Of a stretch of DNA of 55,280 nt, positions 43,123 through 52,230 are shown piece by piece. This stretch comes from Acidimicrobiaceae bacterium. GTDB taxonomy: Bacteria; Actinomycetota; Acidimicrobiia; Acidimicrobiales; Aldehydirespiratoraceae. The DNA lies in NCBI GenBank assembly GCA_028819505.1, contig JAPPLH010000148.1:1343-56622 (forward strand), given 5' to 3'. The notes beneath the pieces were generated by a model. It made no database searches. It was not told the origin of the DNA and saw only the letters and a program-made list of their open reading frames with translations. A program made the position numbers and the translations under genes. Each line of letters begins with the position of its first letter. Within the stretch, counting starts at the first letter, position 1.

Positions 43123-43778
43123 GCGCCGCATCCGGCGGAACGATCAGGGTGGTAGTGGTGGACGATCACGACCTGCTGCGCGAGGGCGTGACCGCCTGCC
43201 TCGACGGCTACGACGACATCGAGGTGGTGGGCACGGCCCACAACGGCGTCGTCGCCGTGGACCGGGTGGTGGAGATGCACCCCGACGTGGTGGTGATGGA
43301 CCTGATAATGCCGGGAGGCGGGGGAGTGGAGGCCATCGCCGAGATCGCCCGCCGGGCTCCCGACACCAGAGTCCTCGCCCTGACCAGCTTCACCGACGGG
43401 GCGCTGCTGCGCTCTGCTCTCGAAGCCGGGGCCACCAGCTTCCAGCTCAAGAGCGTCACGGGCGACGATCTGGCCGCGTCCATCCGCTTCACTGCCGCGG
43501 GGCAGTCGGCCATGGACTCGTCGGTCACTCGTCTGATCGCCTCCGACCACGACGTGCTGCGGGATCTGACCGACCGTGAGCGCGAGGTAGCGGACCTGCT
43601 GGCCACGGGCCTGTCCAATGCCGAGATCGCCGAGCGCCTCTATCTGAGCATCTACACGGTAAAGAACCATGTGAGCAACATCTTGATGAAGTTCAACGTG
43701 CAGTCCCGCACCGAGCTGGTGGCCATGATCCTCAACGCCCGCTACCAGGACCGTCCCAAGCTCCCACCCCGCCCATAG
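43119..43778 (+). CDS. NarL/LuxR-type response regulator
   Basis: A 219-residue regulator with a receiver domain (acidic pair in VVVVDDHDLLREG, phospho-acceptor Asp61 in VVVMDLIMPGG, Thr/Ser in LALTSF, Lys in FQLKSV) and a LuxR helix-turn-helix (LTDREREVADLLATGLSNAE, SIYTVKNHVSNILMKFNVQS). ATG overlaps the kinase stop (ATGA). It probably controls the liv operon upstream or the molybdenum hydroxylase operon 176 bp downstream (inference). Confidence 0.92.
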   Translation: MSAASGGTIRVVVVDDHDLLREGVTACLDGYDDIEVVGTAHNGVVAVDRVVEMHPDVVVMDLIMPGGGGVEAIAEIARRAPDTRVLALTSFTDGALLRSALEAGATSFQLKSVTGDDLAASIRFTAAGQSAMDSSVTRLIASDHDVLRDLTDREREVADLLATGLSNAEIAERLYLSIYTVKNHVSNILMKFNVQSRTELVAMILNARYQDRPKLPPRP

Positions 43779-43954
43779 ACCACTGGAGGGCTGATGGTGC
43801 GACTAGTGCTTTGGAGCCACTCCTATGGGGGTGGGCAGGTTGCTCCGCTGGTGCCTGTTGCAGGCTGCCGGGGTCAACTTGAATCCGAGGACAGCGCTAG
43901 AGGTGCCGGGTCGGTCTGTCGCGGGCGGGGTCGAAGCACCACCAGGAGGTTGCC

Positions 43955-44743
43955 ATGACATCAACGGCTGCGGTGAGCATGCCGTCCTCCGAGGCTGAGG
44001 CGGTGGCCGCCGTAACGGCGCAGCCGTTCGCGACGGTGCTGGCGGGCGGCACGCTGCTGGTGCCTCAGCACACTTTGGGCCAGGTCGAGGTGGAGCGAGC
44101 TGTGTGGCTCGGCCGGGCCGAGATGGACGGGATCTCGAGGTCGAACGGACGCATGACGGTCGGCGCGGCAGCTCCCCTCGCGGCCTGCGCGAGGCTGGAT
44201 GCTCCCGTCGGTGCATGCGCGGCCGACGTCGGAGACAACGAGGTGAAGGCCCAGGCCACCATCGGCGGCAACATCTGCTCGCCCGCCCCATACGGCGATA
44301 TGCGCGGCCCGCTGCTGGCGCTCGGTGCGGTGCTTCGCTGGGCCGATCCCGACGGCACCCACACCGGCGGCATAGCCGACTTCGCAGCCTCAGGCGGGGC
44401 CCGGCCCGGGGTGCTGCTGCTAGACATCGCTTTCGCGGTTCCCGAGGCCGGCTCGTTCGTGGCGCTGCGACGGCACCACACCCAGTCGTTGACCGCCATG
44501 TCGGTAAGCGCGGTCCGCGGCGCCGACGGGAACGTGACCATCGCGGCAACCGGCGCGGCGCCGGACGCCTGCCGGCTGCTCTCGGCGGAGGCCGTGCTGG
44601 CCGGCGGCGGCTCGATCGCTGAGGCGGCGGATGCCTCCGTCGCCGATGCCGACCCCTACGACGACGTTCTGGCGTCGGCGGCGTACCGTCGGCGGGTGCT
44701 TCCCGTCTACGTCGGCCGGGCCCTCGAGCAGCTGGGAGAGTGA
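43955..44743 (+). CDS. Molybdenum hydroxylase FAD-binding subunit (second system)
   Basis: A 262-residue FAD subunit of the CoxM/NdhF type. ATVLAGGTLLVPQHTLG is the first flavin motif and ATIGGNICSPAPYGDMRGPL the second. ATG at 43955 follows GGAGG 5 bases upstream. Short relative to most CoxM proteins but within the NdhF/4-hydroxybenzoyl-CoA reductase range. First gene of the FAD, 2Fe-2S, split-molybdopterin set. Confidence 0.83.
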   Translation: MTSTAAVSMPSSEAEAVAAVTAQPFATVLAGGTLLVPQHTLGQVEVERAVWLGRAEMDGISRSNGRMTVGAAAPLAACARLDAPVGACAADVGDNEVKAQATIGGNICSPAPYGDMRGPLLALGAVLRWADPDGTHTGGIADFAASGGARPGVLLLDIAFAVPEAGSFVALRRHHTQSLTAMSVSAVRGADGNVTIAATGAAPDACRLLSAEAVLAGGGSIAEAADASVADADPYDDVLASAAYRRRVLPVYVGRALEQLGE

Positions 44744-44744
44744 C

Positions 44745-45266
44745 ATGGAACTGACCGTCAATTCGGTGGCCCGGACGGTGCAGTCGCCGCCGCTGACTTC
44801 GCTGTTGACCGTGCTGCGGGAGGAGTTGGACATCACCAGCCCCAAGGCGGGCTGCGAGTCTGGCGGCTGCGGGGCGTGCACGGTGCTGGTGGACGGCCAG
44901 CCCCGCCGGTCGTGCCTCACTGCGGTCTGCGCCGTTGACGGCGCCGAAGTCACCACCGTCGAAGGCTTGGGCACGCCCGAGGACCTGTCCAGGGTCCAGC
45001 AGGCCTTCATCCACCACTACGCCGCCCAGTGCGGATTCTGCACTGACGGCCTGATCGTGGCGGCCACCGCCTACGTCGGTGGGGGAGGGTCGGACGACAC
45101 CGGCGACATCGGCGAGGCCCTGGCCGGGCACTACTGCCGCTGCACCGGGTACGTGAAGATCCTTGAGGCCGTGGCCGCCGTCGCCCGGGGCGACACCTTC
45201 GACACGGCGTCCACGGCGTCCAGCGCCAACAACACCTACGTGACCATCGCGGGGGCCGAGTCGTGA
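44745..45266 (+). CDS. Molybdenum hydroxylase 2Fe-2S subunit (second system)
   Basis: A 173-residue iron-sulfur subunit. Cluster I ligands are in AGCESGGCGACTVL and RRSCLTAV; cluster II ligands are in QCGFCTDGLIVAA and HYCRCTGYVKIL. The C terminus has about 30 extra residues of low complexity (Thr/Ser/Ala). ATG at 44745 lies 1 base after the previous stop, so translation is coupled. Confidence 0.92.
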   Translation: MELTVNSVARTVQSPPLTSLLTVLREELDITSPKAGCESGGCGACTVLVDGQPRRSCLTAVCAVDGAEVTTVEGLGTPEDLSRVQQAFIHHYAAQCGFCTDGLIVAATAYVGGGGSDDTGDIGEALAGHYCRCTGYVKILEAVAAVARGDTFDTASTASSANNTYVTIAGAES

Positions 45267-45303
45267 GAGCCGCCGACCGCTTGACACACCGAGGAGGTCA
45301 GAC

Positions 45304-46677
45304 ATGAAGGTCGTAGGAGCTCGCCTGCCGCGCTACGACGGAGTGGGCCACGTGACCGGTCGCACCACCTACGTGGACGACGTGCGGGTACCGGGCATGC
45401 TGCACGCTGCCGCCCTGCGTTCGGTGCACCACAACGCCCGGATCACCCGCCTCGACACCGGCGCGGCCGCCGCCATGGCCGGCGTGCATGCCGTGGTCAC
45501 CCACGCCGACGTGCCCCTGCTGGTGTACGGCCACCTCTCCGGCGCGGGCATCCCCGGCGACGAGCCCCTGCTGGCCAAGGACCATGTGCGCTACCGGGGC
45601 CAGCCGATCGCGCTGGTGGCCGCCGACACCGTGGACATCGCCCGGGCCGCGTGCGCCGCCATCGAGGTGGACTACGAGGAGCTGCCCGCGCTGTTCGATG
45701 TCCGCCTCGGCTTCGACGGCGACGCACCGGTGATCAACGACACCTTCGGCAACTGGTACGACCAGTACGAGGGCAACCTCGACGTCCGCCAGATCCGCAA
45801 GGGCGACATCGATGCGGCCATGGACGCGGCCGACCTCATCGTGTCGGGCGTCTACCGGACCCAGTCCGTGGAGCAGGTCCCCCTGGAGACCCAGGTTTGC
45901 GTGGCTATTCCCGAGCCTGACGGGCGCCTCACCATCCACACCTGCACCCAGGCGATGTACTTCTCGCTGGGCGTGGTGTGCTCGCACCTCCAACTGCCCA
46001 TGAGCGAGGTCAAGATGGTGGGCGGCACCGTCGGCGGCGGCTTCGGCGGCAAGGTTGACACCGCCTCGGACACGCTGACTGCGCTGGCCGCGCAGAAGTC
46101 GGGGCAGCCCGTCAAGTGGCGCTGGACCCGGGAGGAGGAGATGCTCGCCTCGGGAAACCGCGGTCCCTGGCACATGGAGATCATCGACGCGGTCACGAGC
46201 GACGGGTGGATCCTGGGCCGCAAGATGCTCACCATCCACGACGCCGGCGCCTACGGCCGTTTCTCGGTGTACGGCCTGACCAAGCACAGCTTCCACCACA
46301 CCGGCGCATACAGCATCCCCAACCTGCACTTCGACGGCTACGTGGTGTTCACCAACAAGATTCCCACCACCGCCATGCGGGGCTACGGCGTCACCGGCCT
46401 GTCCACCGCCATCGAGGTACACGCCGAGCGGGTCGCCAAGGAGTTGGGCATGGACCCCTACGAGTTCCGGCTCAAGAACGCCAACCGGGTCAACGACACT
46501 TCGCCCAACCGCATCGCCTACGAGGATCCCAGCACGGTGGAGGTGCTCCAGTCTCTGGCGGCCGCCACCGGCGTCGAGCTGGGCGACGGCCTGCGGGCGA
46601 TGACCAGGGAGCAGCGCTCCGGCGACATGCTGCCGGACCACCTGGTGGCCCAGATCGGATCAGGAGGAGGTCACTGA
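45304..46677 (+). CDS. Molybdopterin subunit, N-terminal part (NdhL-like)
   Basis: A 457-residue protein matching only the first half of a molybdenum hydroxylase large subunit. VGARLPRYDGVGHVTGRTTY is the N terminus, the glycine loop GGTVGGGFGGKVDTA contacts the cofactor, and TTAMRGYGVTGLSTAIEVHA is the substrate-side loop. It stops where the second molybdopterin domain would begin. The remainder is encoded separately at 46769. Nicotinate dehydrogenase of Eubacterium barkeri has the same split into about 50- and 37-kDa subunits. ATG at 45304 follows GGAGG. A sequencing frameshift is unlikely because both halves have their own ribosome binding site and start. Confidence 0.82.
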   Translation: MKVVGARLPRYDGVGHVTGRTTYVDDVRVPGMLHAAALRSVHHNARITRLDTGAAAAMAGVHAVVTHADVPLLVYGHLSGAGIPGDEPLLAKDHVRYRGQPIALVAADTVDIARAACAAIEVDYEELPALFDVRLGFDGDAPVINDTFGNWYDQYEGNLDVRQIRKGDIDAAMDAADLIVSGVYRTQSVEQVPLETQVCVAIPEPDGRLTIHTCTQAMYFSLGVVCSHLQLPMSEVKMVGGTVGGGFGGKVDTASDTLTALAAQKSGQPVKWRWTREEEMLASGNRGPWHMEIIDAVTSDGWILGRKMLTIHDAGAYGRFSVYGLTKHSFHHTGAYSIPNLHFDGYVVFTNKIPTTAMRGYGVTGLSTAIEVHAERVAKELGMDPYEFRLKNANRVNDTSPNRIAYEDPSTVEVLQSLAAATGVELGDGLRAMTREQRSGDMLPDHLVAQIGSGGGH

Positions 46678-46769
46678 TGGTGTCGCTCACGACCAGCCCG
46701 TACCGCGCAGCGGGGCCGCTGACGGGATCTGGGAGAACACCGGACCGAGTTGAGCGAGGAGGTCACTGA
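46677..46769 (+). CDS. 30-codon bridging ORF between the split molybdopterin genes
   Basis: The ATG at 46677 shares a base with the TGA of the upstream half, and its own TGA shares a base with the ATG of the downstream half. Both junctions carry the same GAGGAGGTCACTGATGG sequence, so the segment looks like a duplicated stop-restart cassette. The peptide (MVSLTTSPYRAAGP at its N terminus, ending RGGH) has no recognised motif. It may only carry ribosomes from one gene to the next. Confidence 0.5.
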   Translation: MVSLTTSPYRAAGPLTGSGRTPDRVERGGH

Positions 46770-47869
46770 TGGCTGTGCACCGAGGCAAGGGCCTCGCCAC
46801 CGTCGAGTACCCGACAGGCATGAACCAGAACGGCGATCCGTCGCAGGCCTGGATCAAGGTCAAGCCCGACGGCCGGGTGGACGTGTTCTCGGGCACGGCC
46901 GACATCGGCAACGGCTCCAAGACCGTCCAGTCGCAGATCGTGGCCGAGACGATCGGCGTGCCTTACGACTGGGTCACCTACGACAACTCCAACACCGACT
47001 CCTCGCCCATGTGCACCGGGACCTTCGCCTCCCGGGCCACGTTCGTGGCCGGCAACGCGGTGCTCAAGGCGGCCCGCCAGGTGCGTGAGCGCATCCTGGC
47101 GGTGGCGTCGCGAGAACTGGAAATCGATCCGGCCGACCTTGAGGTGGCCGACGGCGCGGTGTCGGTCAAGGGCACGCCCGCCAAGTCGATGGGCGTGGAC
47201 GAGGTGGCCGGGGCGGCCACCTTCGTGCACGGTGAGCTGCTCACCGGCGACGGCGCCCACCTCAACCCGGGCGCGGCCATCATCGACCCCACCACCGGGG
47301 AGGTGGACAAGCCGCCCCACGCCGCCATCTCCTACGCGGCCTGCACGGCCGAAGTCGAGGTGGACGACGAGACCGGGGACGTGCGGGTGCTGAGCCTCAC
47401 CCAGGCCTACGACATCGGCCGGGCCATGAACCCCACCCTGGTTGAGGGCCAGATCGACGGCGGCGCGGTCATGGGCCTGGGTTTCGGTCTGCTGGAGGAC
47501 TGCTACCCCTACTATCCGACCGCCGAGCATCGGGGCGACGGCATGAACACCTACCACGTGCCGACCATGGCCGAGCTCCCCGAGATCAAGAACGTGCTGA
47601 TGGAGAACCCGTCCTCGGGCGGCCCCTACGGGGCCAAGGGCATCGGCGAGATGTCCAACAACGCCCAGCCCGCCGCCATCGCCAACGCCATCCACGACGC
47701 TGTGGGGGTGTGGGTCACGGAGTTCCCGATCACCCCCGAGCGGGTGCTGGCCGCCCTCGACGCCAAGCGCGAGGGCCGCAGCGAGCCCCGCCGCGAGGGC
47801 CGGGTGGTGGCTTTCGACGAGGAGCTGTCGATCAACAGCTTCACGTCGGCCAAGACCTGGGGGGCGTGA
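46769..47869 (+). CDS. Molybdopterin subunit, C-terminal part (NdhM-like)
   Basis: A 366-residue protein corresponding to the second molybdopterin domain of large subunits. GTADIGNGSKTVQSQIVAET and FASRATFVAGNAV are cofactor-binding blocks, and GAKGIGEMSNNAQPAAIANA contains the Gly-x-Gly-Glu catalytic base. MNPTLVEGQIDGGAVMG is the conserved late motif. ATG at 46769 has AGGAGG 8 bases upstream. It must assemble with the product of the gene at 45304 to form an active site. Confidence 0.85.
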   Translation: MAVHRGKGLATVEYPTGMNQNGDPSQAWIKVKPDGRVDVFSGTADIGNGSKTVQSQIVAETIGVPYDWVTYDNSNTDSSPMCTGTFASRATFVAGNAVLKAARQVRERILAVASRELEIDPADLEVADGAVSVKGTPAKSMGVDEVAGAATFVHGELLTGDGAHLNPGAAIIDPTTGEVDKPPHAAISYAACTAEVEVDDETGDVRVLSLTQAYDIGRAMNPTLVEGQIDGGAVMGLGFGLLEDCYPYYPTAEHRGDGMNTYHVPTMAELPEIKNVLMENPSSGGPYGAKGIGEMSNNAQPAAIANAIHDAVGVWVTEFPITPERVLAALDAKREGRSEPRREGRVVAFDEELSINSFTSAKTWGA

Positions 47870-47912
47870 CGTCTCGACACATTCTTCCAAACCGTCAACA
47901 GGAGGCTGAACA

Positions 47913-48824
47913 ATGACCCTGCGCGCCAACGACGACAGATTCTGGGGGCTCGTTGACCGGGATGCCGCGGTCGAGGTGATCGGCAGCGGCTTCACCTTCA
48001 CCGAGGGCCCGATCTGGCATCCCCGGGACCACTACCTGCTGTTCTCCGACATGCCCGGCGACGTGCGCCGCCGCTGGCAGGACGGGGAGGTGACCGAGAC
48101 GCTGCGGCCGGCCGACAAGTGCAACGGCATGACCTACGACGCCGACCTGAACCTGATCGTGTGCGAGCACTCCACCTCCAAGGTGATGCGCGAGCGCCCC
48201 GACGGCAGTCGCGAGACGGTGGCCTCGCACTTTGAGGGAGTGGAGCTGAACAGCCCCAACGATGTGGTGGTCCGGGCCGACGGCACGATCTACTTCTCCG
48301 ACCCGTGGTACGGCCGCATGCCGGGCTTCGGCGTGGAGCGGCCCCGCGAGTTGGGCTGGCAGGGCGTGTTCCGGGTAGCGCCCGGCGCCGACCGCGCCAC
48401 GCAGCTCTGCGTTGACCAAGACACCTTCGACCAGCCCAACGGCCTCTGCTTCTCGCCCGACGAGTCGCTGCTGTACATCAACGACACCACCCACGCGCTG
48501 GTGCGGGTCTACAGCGTGAACGCCGACGGCTCCCTCGACGGTGGCGACGTGTTCGTCGACGGCCTGTCCGACGACGACGTGGCCGGCGTGCCCGACGGCA
48601 TGAAGTGCGACGAGCAGGGCAACATCTGGGTGACGGGCCCGGGCGGCGTCTGGGTGTTCGACTCCGACGCCAACCACCTCGGCGTCGTCGAGATCGACGA
48701 AGTGGTGGCCAACCTGCACTGGGGAGGACCCGACTTCCACACCCTGTTCTTCGCGTCGTCCACGTCCGTGCGCTCGCTGCCGACCATCGTCGGCCCCCAC
48801 GTCGAGGGGTTCATGCGGGCCTGA
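47913..48824 (+). CDS. SMP-30/gluconolactonase family lactonase
   Basis: A 303-residue six-bladed beta-propeller hydrolase. FTEGPIWHPRD has the metal-ligand Glu, LNSPNDVVVRADG and DQPNGLCFSPDES the Asn ligands, and VPDGMKCDEQGNIWVT the catalytic Asp. It probably opens a lactone ring in the cytoplasm (no signal peptide). ATG at 47913 follows AGGAGG. Its place after the molybdenum hydroxylase suggests it hydrolyses a lactone, or a lactam-like product, made from the hydroxylated substrate (inference). Confidence 0.87.
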   Translation: MTLRANDDRFWGLVDRDAAVEVIGSGFTFTEGPIWHPRDHYLLFSDMPGDVRRRWQDGEVTETLRPADKCNGMTYDADLNLIVCEHSTSKVMRERPDGSRETVASHFEGVELNSPNDVVVRADGTIYFSDPWYGRMPGFGVERPRELGWQGVFRVAPGADRATQLCVDQDTFDQPNGLCFSPDESLLYINDTTHALVRVYSVNADGSLDGGDVFVDGLSDDDVAGVPDGMKCDEQGNIWVTGPGGVWVFDSDANHLGVVEIDEVVANLHWGGPDFHTLFFASSTSVRSLPTIVGPHVEGFMRA

Positions 48825-48907
48825 CGGTCCGGCCGAGCGAGTCGACGGAACCCGCAACTCCCGGCATCCACCACTCAATCTGAAGGAGTCAATCCGAAGG
48901 AGGCCCC

Positions 48908-49516
48908 ATGGCACTGGAACTAGACCCCGGACGCTGCGCCCTGATCATCCAGGACATGCAGAACGCGTCCATCACCGAGGGCGGCGCGTTCTCGACGCCC
49001 GAGTCCCGCGCCCACCACGCCGAGCAGAACCTCGAAGCCAACATCAAGCGGCTCGCCGATCGCTGCCGTGAGCTCGGCATCCCGGTGATGCACGTCTGGT
49101 TCATCGTGGAGCCGGGCTCGCCGGGCTTCAAGGTGAACGCGGGCCTCTTCGAGGCGGTGGCCTCGTCGGGCAGCCTCGACCGCGGCACATGGGGAGCCGA
49201 GCCGTCCGCGGCCACGGCCCCTAAGGAAGGCGACTTCATCATCGAGAAGATGCGCATGAGCGCGTTCCATGACACCAAGCTCGACACCATGCTCAAAGGC
49301 TTCGGGCGGGACACGCTGATCCTGAGCGGCGTGCTCACCAACATGGCCATGTCCCATACGGCCCGCACCGGCGCCGACCTCGGGTACTACGTCGTGTTCC
49401 CGGAGGACGCAGCCGGCTCGTTCGACGGTGAGTGGCACCGGGTGGCGGTCGACTACGCCCTCCAGAACGTCTCCACCGTCACCGACACCGACACAGTCTT
49501 GGCCGCGCTCGGCTGA
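48908..49516 (+). CDS. Isochorismatase-fold hydrolase lacking the catalytic Cys
   Basis: A 202-residue protein of the isochorismatase/cysteine hydrolase family. Asp16 in ALIIQDMQNA and Lys114 in IIEKMRMSAF are present. The nucleophile position, normally Cys in a GVxTxxC block, is Ala147 in SGVLTNMAMSHTA. Cys-less members such as PhzD and EntB hydrolyse vinyl ethers; amidase activity of the nicotinamidase type is therefore unlikely. It is the last gene of the hydroxylase cluster, with GAAGGAGG before the ATG. What it cleaves is unknown. Confidence 0.83.
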   Translation: MALELDPGRCALIIQDMQNASITEGGAFSTPESRAHHAEQNLEANIKRLADRCRELGIPVMHVWFIVEPGSPGFKVNAGLFEAVASSGSLDRGTWGAEPSAATAPKEGDFIIEKMRMSAFHDTKLDTMLKGFGRDTLILSGVLTNMAMSHTARTGADLGYYVVFPEDAAGSFDGEWHRVAVDYALQNVSTVTDTDTVLAALG

Positions 49517-49527
49517 ATCAACCGGAA

Positions 49528-49568
49528 TTGGCAGCGTCATGCACGGTAGGCGTGCATTGTGCTGCCAG
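49528..49568. repeat. Palindromic element related to the 1-128 repeat
   Basis: TTGGCAGCG at 49528 and GCTGCCAG at 49561 are the same arms as in the repeat at the window start, followed in both by TTCG. The 24-base interior differs and forms its own inner stem (ATGCACG/CGTGCAT). It follows the hydrolase gene and may act as its terminator. Confidence 0.65.
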
Positions 49569-49614
49569 TTCGGCGACGGGGTGGCGTGGCGCTCCGCCGG
49601 GGGCGTGGCACGCT

Positions 49615-49962
49615 ATGGCGGTGACCGCGGCCGCCGAACCAGGCACCTCGCACCCCGGCGCGCCGCCCCCGGCGCCGGCCGAGCGGGTCTTCCGCACCTC
49701 GGTGGCGGTGTCGGGGGTGCGCTGCTTCCTGGCCTACGTGCTGTTCCCGTGGCTGCTGCCCGCGGCCGGCATCGCCTCGGGGGTGGGCTCGGGCCTCGGC
49801 CTGGCCATCGGAGCGGTCGCCATCGTGTTCAACGTCCTGAGCATCCGCCGCTTCCAGCGGACCAGGCACCGCTACCGGTGGCTGATCTCCGTGCTCAACG
49901 CGGCGATCATCGTGCTGCTGACGGTGCTTATGGTGATCGACCTTAACGACCTCCTCGGCTGA
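49615..49962 (+). CDS. Small integral membrane protein
   Basis: A 115-residue protein of unknown function. After a Pro/Ala-rich N terminus it has three hydrophobic segments: RCFLAYVLFPWLLPAAG, LGLAIGAVAIVFNVL and LISVLNAAIIVLLTVLMVI, with a basic loop RRFQRTRHRYRW between the second and third. ATG at 49615 was chosen because the frame before it lies in the palindromic element. It precedes mutB by 3 bp and may be co-transcribed with it. Confidence 0.6.
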   Translation: MAVTAAAEPGTSHPGAPPPAPAERVFRTSVAVSGVRCFLAYVLFPWLLPAAGIASGVGSGLGLAIGAVAIVFNVLSIRRFQRTRHRYRWLISVLNAAIIVLLTVLMVIDLNDLLG

Positions 49963-49965
49963 GCT

Positions 49966-52134
49966 GTGACCACGATCCCGGACTTCTCGCTGGTCGAGCT
50001 TCACGGCGGTGACGCTGCCGGTCAACCGCCGGCCGCCGCCATCGACCCGGTGCCGTTCGAGACGCCGGAGGGCATTGGTGTGCCGCCCCTGGCCGGCCCC
50101 GACGACCTCGCCGGCGCTGACTTCGTGGCCAGCTATCCGGGTCTGCCGCCGTTCGTCCGCGGGCCCTACCCCACGATGTACGTGACCCGGCCCTGGACGA
50201 TCCGCCAGTACGCCGGGTTCTCCACTGCCGAGGAGTCCAACGCCTTCTACCGCCGCAGCCTGGCCGCCGGCCAGCGCGGCCTGTCGGTCGCCTTCGACCT
50301 CCCCACCCACCGGGGCTACGACTCCGACAACCCGAGGGTGGCCGGCGATGTCGGCATGGCCGGGGTGGCCATCGACTCGATCCTCGACATGCGGATCCTG
50401 TTCGACAGCATCCCGCTGGACAAGATGACGGTGTCGATGACCATGAACGGCGCGGTGCTCCCCGTTCTGGCCCTCTACGTGGTGGCCGCCGAGGAGCAGG
50501 GCGTGGAGCCCGAGCAGCTCGCCGGGACCATCCAGAACGACATCCTCAAGGAGTTCATGGTCCGCAACACGTTCATCTACCCGCCGGCGCCGTCGATGCG
50601 GATCGTGGCCGACATCATCGCCTTCGCCGCCGAGCGGATGCGGAGGTTCAACTCGATCTCGGTCTCCGGCTACCACATGCAGGAGGCGGGGGCCACCCTC
50701 GACATCGAGCTGGCCTACACCCTCGCCAACGGGGTGGAGTACACACGGGCCGGGCTCGCCGCCGGGCTGGGCATCGACGAGTTCGCGCCCCGGCTCAGCT
50801 TCTTCTGGTGCGTGGGCATGAACTTCTTCTCCGAGGTGGCCAAGCTGCGGGCGGCCCGGCTGCTGTGGACCCGGCTGATGAGCCGGTTCGAGCCCCAGGA
50901 CCCGCGCTCGCTGTGCCTGCGGACCCACTGCCAGACCAGCGGCTGGAGCCTCACCGCCCAGGATCCCCACAACAACGTGGTCCGCACATGCGTCGAGGCC
51001 ATGGCGGCCACCCAGGGCCACACCCAGTCGCTGCACACCAACGCATTCGACGAGGCGCTGGCCCTGCCCTCGGACTTCTCGGCCCGCATCGCCCGCAACA
51101 CGCAACTGTTCCTCCAGCACGAGTCGGGCATCACCCGCACCGTCGACCCGTGGGGCGGCAGCTACCATGTGGAGCGGCTCACCAAGCTGCTGGCGGAGCG
51201 GGCCTGGGCCCACATCTGCGAGGTCGAGGAGCTCGGCGGGATGGCCGCGGCGATCTCGACCGGCCTGCCCAAGCTGCGCATCGAGGAGGCCGCGGCCCGC
51301 ACCCAGGCCCGGATCGACTCGGGCCGCCAGGCCGTGGTCGGCGTGAACCGCTACCGGGTCTCCGACGGGGAGGGCGCGCCGGTGGAGGTCCGCCGCATCG
51401 ACAACGCCGAGGTCCGCCGGCAGCAGATCGCCCGGCTCGAACAGCTGCGGGCCGGGCGGGACACCGCACGCCTGCGGGTGGCTCTGGACGCCCTGACGGC
51501 GGCCGCCCGCACCGGTGAGGGCAACCTGCTGGCGCTGTCGATAGACGCGGCCCGGGCCCACTCGACGGTCGGAGAGATCAGCGACGCCCTCGAAACCGTC
51601 TACGGTCGTCACGTGGCCGAGATCAGATCGGTGGAGGGCGTGTACCGCAACGAGGCACAGCCAGCCGGCTCCGGCGGGGGCGACCGCGACGCCGGCATCG
51701 ACGCGGTGAGAGCCCGGGTGGACGAGTTCGCCGGCCGGCATGGCCGCCGCCCCCGGATCCTGGTGGCGAAGGTGGGACAGGACGGTCACGACCGGGGCCA
51801 GAAGGTGATCGCCACCGCCTTCGCCGACCTCGGTTTCGACGTTGACGTGGGGCCGCTGTTCGCCACCCCCGCCGAAGTGGCCCGCCAGGCGGTGGAGGCC
51901 GACGTGCATGTGGTCGGGGTGTCGACGCTGGCCGCAGGCCATCTCACCCTCGTGCCCCAGCTGCGCGACGAGCTTGCCGGGTTGGGCCGGGGCGACATCG
52001 CCATCGTGGTGGGTGGGGTCGTCCCCGCCGCCGACATCGACGAGCTGCTGGCGGCGGGAGCGGCGGCGGTCTACCCGCCGGGCACCGTGATTGCAGAGGC
52101 CGCCGCCGAGCTGCTGGAGCACCTGTCGGGATGA
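49966..52134 (+). CDS. mutB: Methylmalonyl-CoA mutase, catalytic subunit
   Basis: A 722-residue B12-dependent mutase interconverting methylmalonyl-CoA and succinyl-CoA. The barrel has [20 protein letters not shown] (Tyr72, equivalent to the substrate-stacking Tyr89 of the Propionibacterium enzyme), [17 protein letters not shown] and [13 protein letters not shown] (His237). The C-terminal B12 domain has [13 protein letters not shown], the Asp-x-His-x2-Gly cobalt-ligand motif, then [14 protein letters not shown]. Length is typical of the catalytic chain; no mutA partner gene adjoins it. GTG at 49966 was chosen. meaB follows after a large hairpin. Confidence 0.94.
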   Translation: MTTIPDFSLVELHGGDAAGQPPAAAIDPVPFETPEGIGVPPLAGPDDLAGADFVASYPGLPPFVRGPYPTMYVTRPWTIRQYAGFSTAEESNAFYRRSLAAGQRGLSVAFDLPTHRGYDSDNPRVAGDVGMAGVAIDSILDMRILFDSIPLDKMTVSMTMNGAVLPVLALYVVAAEEQGVEPEQLAGTIQNDILKEFMVRNTFIYPPAPSMRIVADIIAFAAERMRRFNSISVSGYHMQEAGATLDIELAYTLANGVEYTRAGLAAGLGIDEFAPRLSFFWCVGMNFFSEVAKLRAARLLWTRLMSRFEPQDPRSLCLRTHCQTSGWSLTAQDPHNNVVRTCVEAMAATQGHTQSLHTNAFDEALALPSDFSARIARNTQLFLQHESGITRTVDPWGGSYHVERLTKLLAERAWAHICEVEELGGMAAAISTGLPKLRIEEAAARTQARIDSGRQAVVGVNRYRVSDGEGAPVEVRRIDNAEVRRQQIARLEQLRAGRDTARLRVALDALTAAARTGEGNLLALSIDAARAHSTVGEISDALETVYGRHVAEIRSVEGVYRNEAQPAGSGGGDRDAGIDAVRARVDEFAGRHGRRPRILVAKVGQDGHDRGQKVIATAFADLGFDVDVGPLFATPAEVARQAVEADVHVVGVSTLAAGHLTLVPQLRDELAGLGRGDIAIVVGGVVPAADIDELLAAGAAAVYPPGTVIAEAAAELLEHLSG

Positions 52135-52137
52135 GAT

Positions 52138-52188
52138 CGAACTTCAATGGGTTGACCACCTCTGAGGTGGTTAAGTGCTTGAAGTTCG
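52138..52188. promoter_or_regulatory. 51-bp double hairpin between mutB and meaB
   Basis: CGAACTTCAA (52138-52147) pairs perfectly with TTGAAGTTCG (52179-52188). Inside, TTGACCACC pairs with GGTGGTTAA around a 5-base loop. It lies between two genes of the same pathway on the same strand, so it may be an attenuator, a processing site or an operator. The inner arm resembles that of the hairpin at 1851-1887. Confidence 0.6.
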
Positions 52189-52230
52189 GGCCGCGTCCTC
52201 TCAAGTGCGTCAACGGCGGTGGGAGACAGG

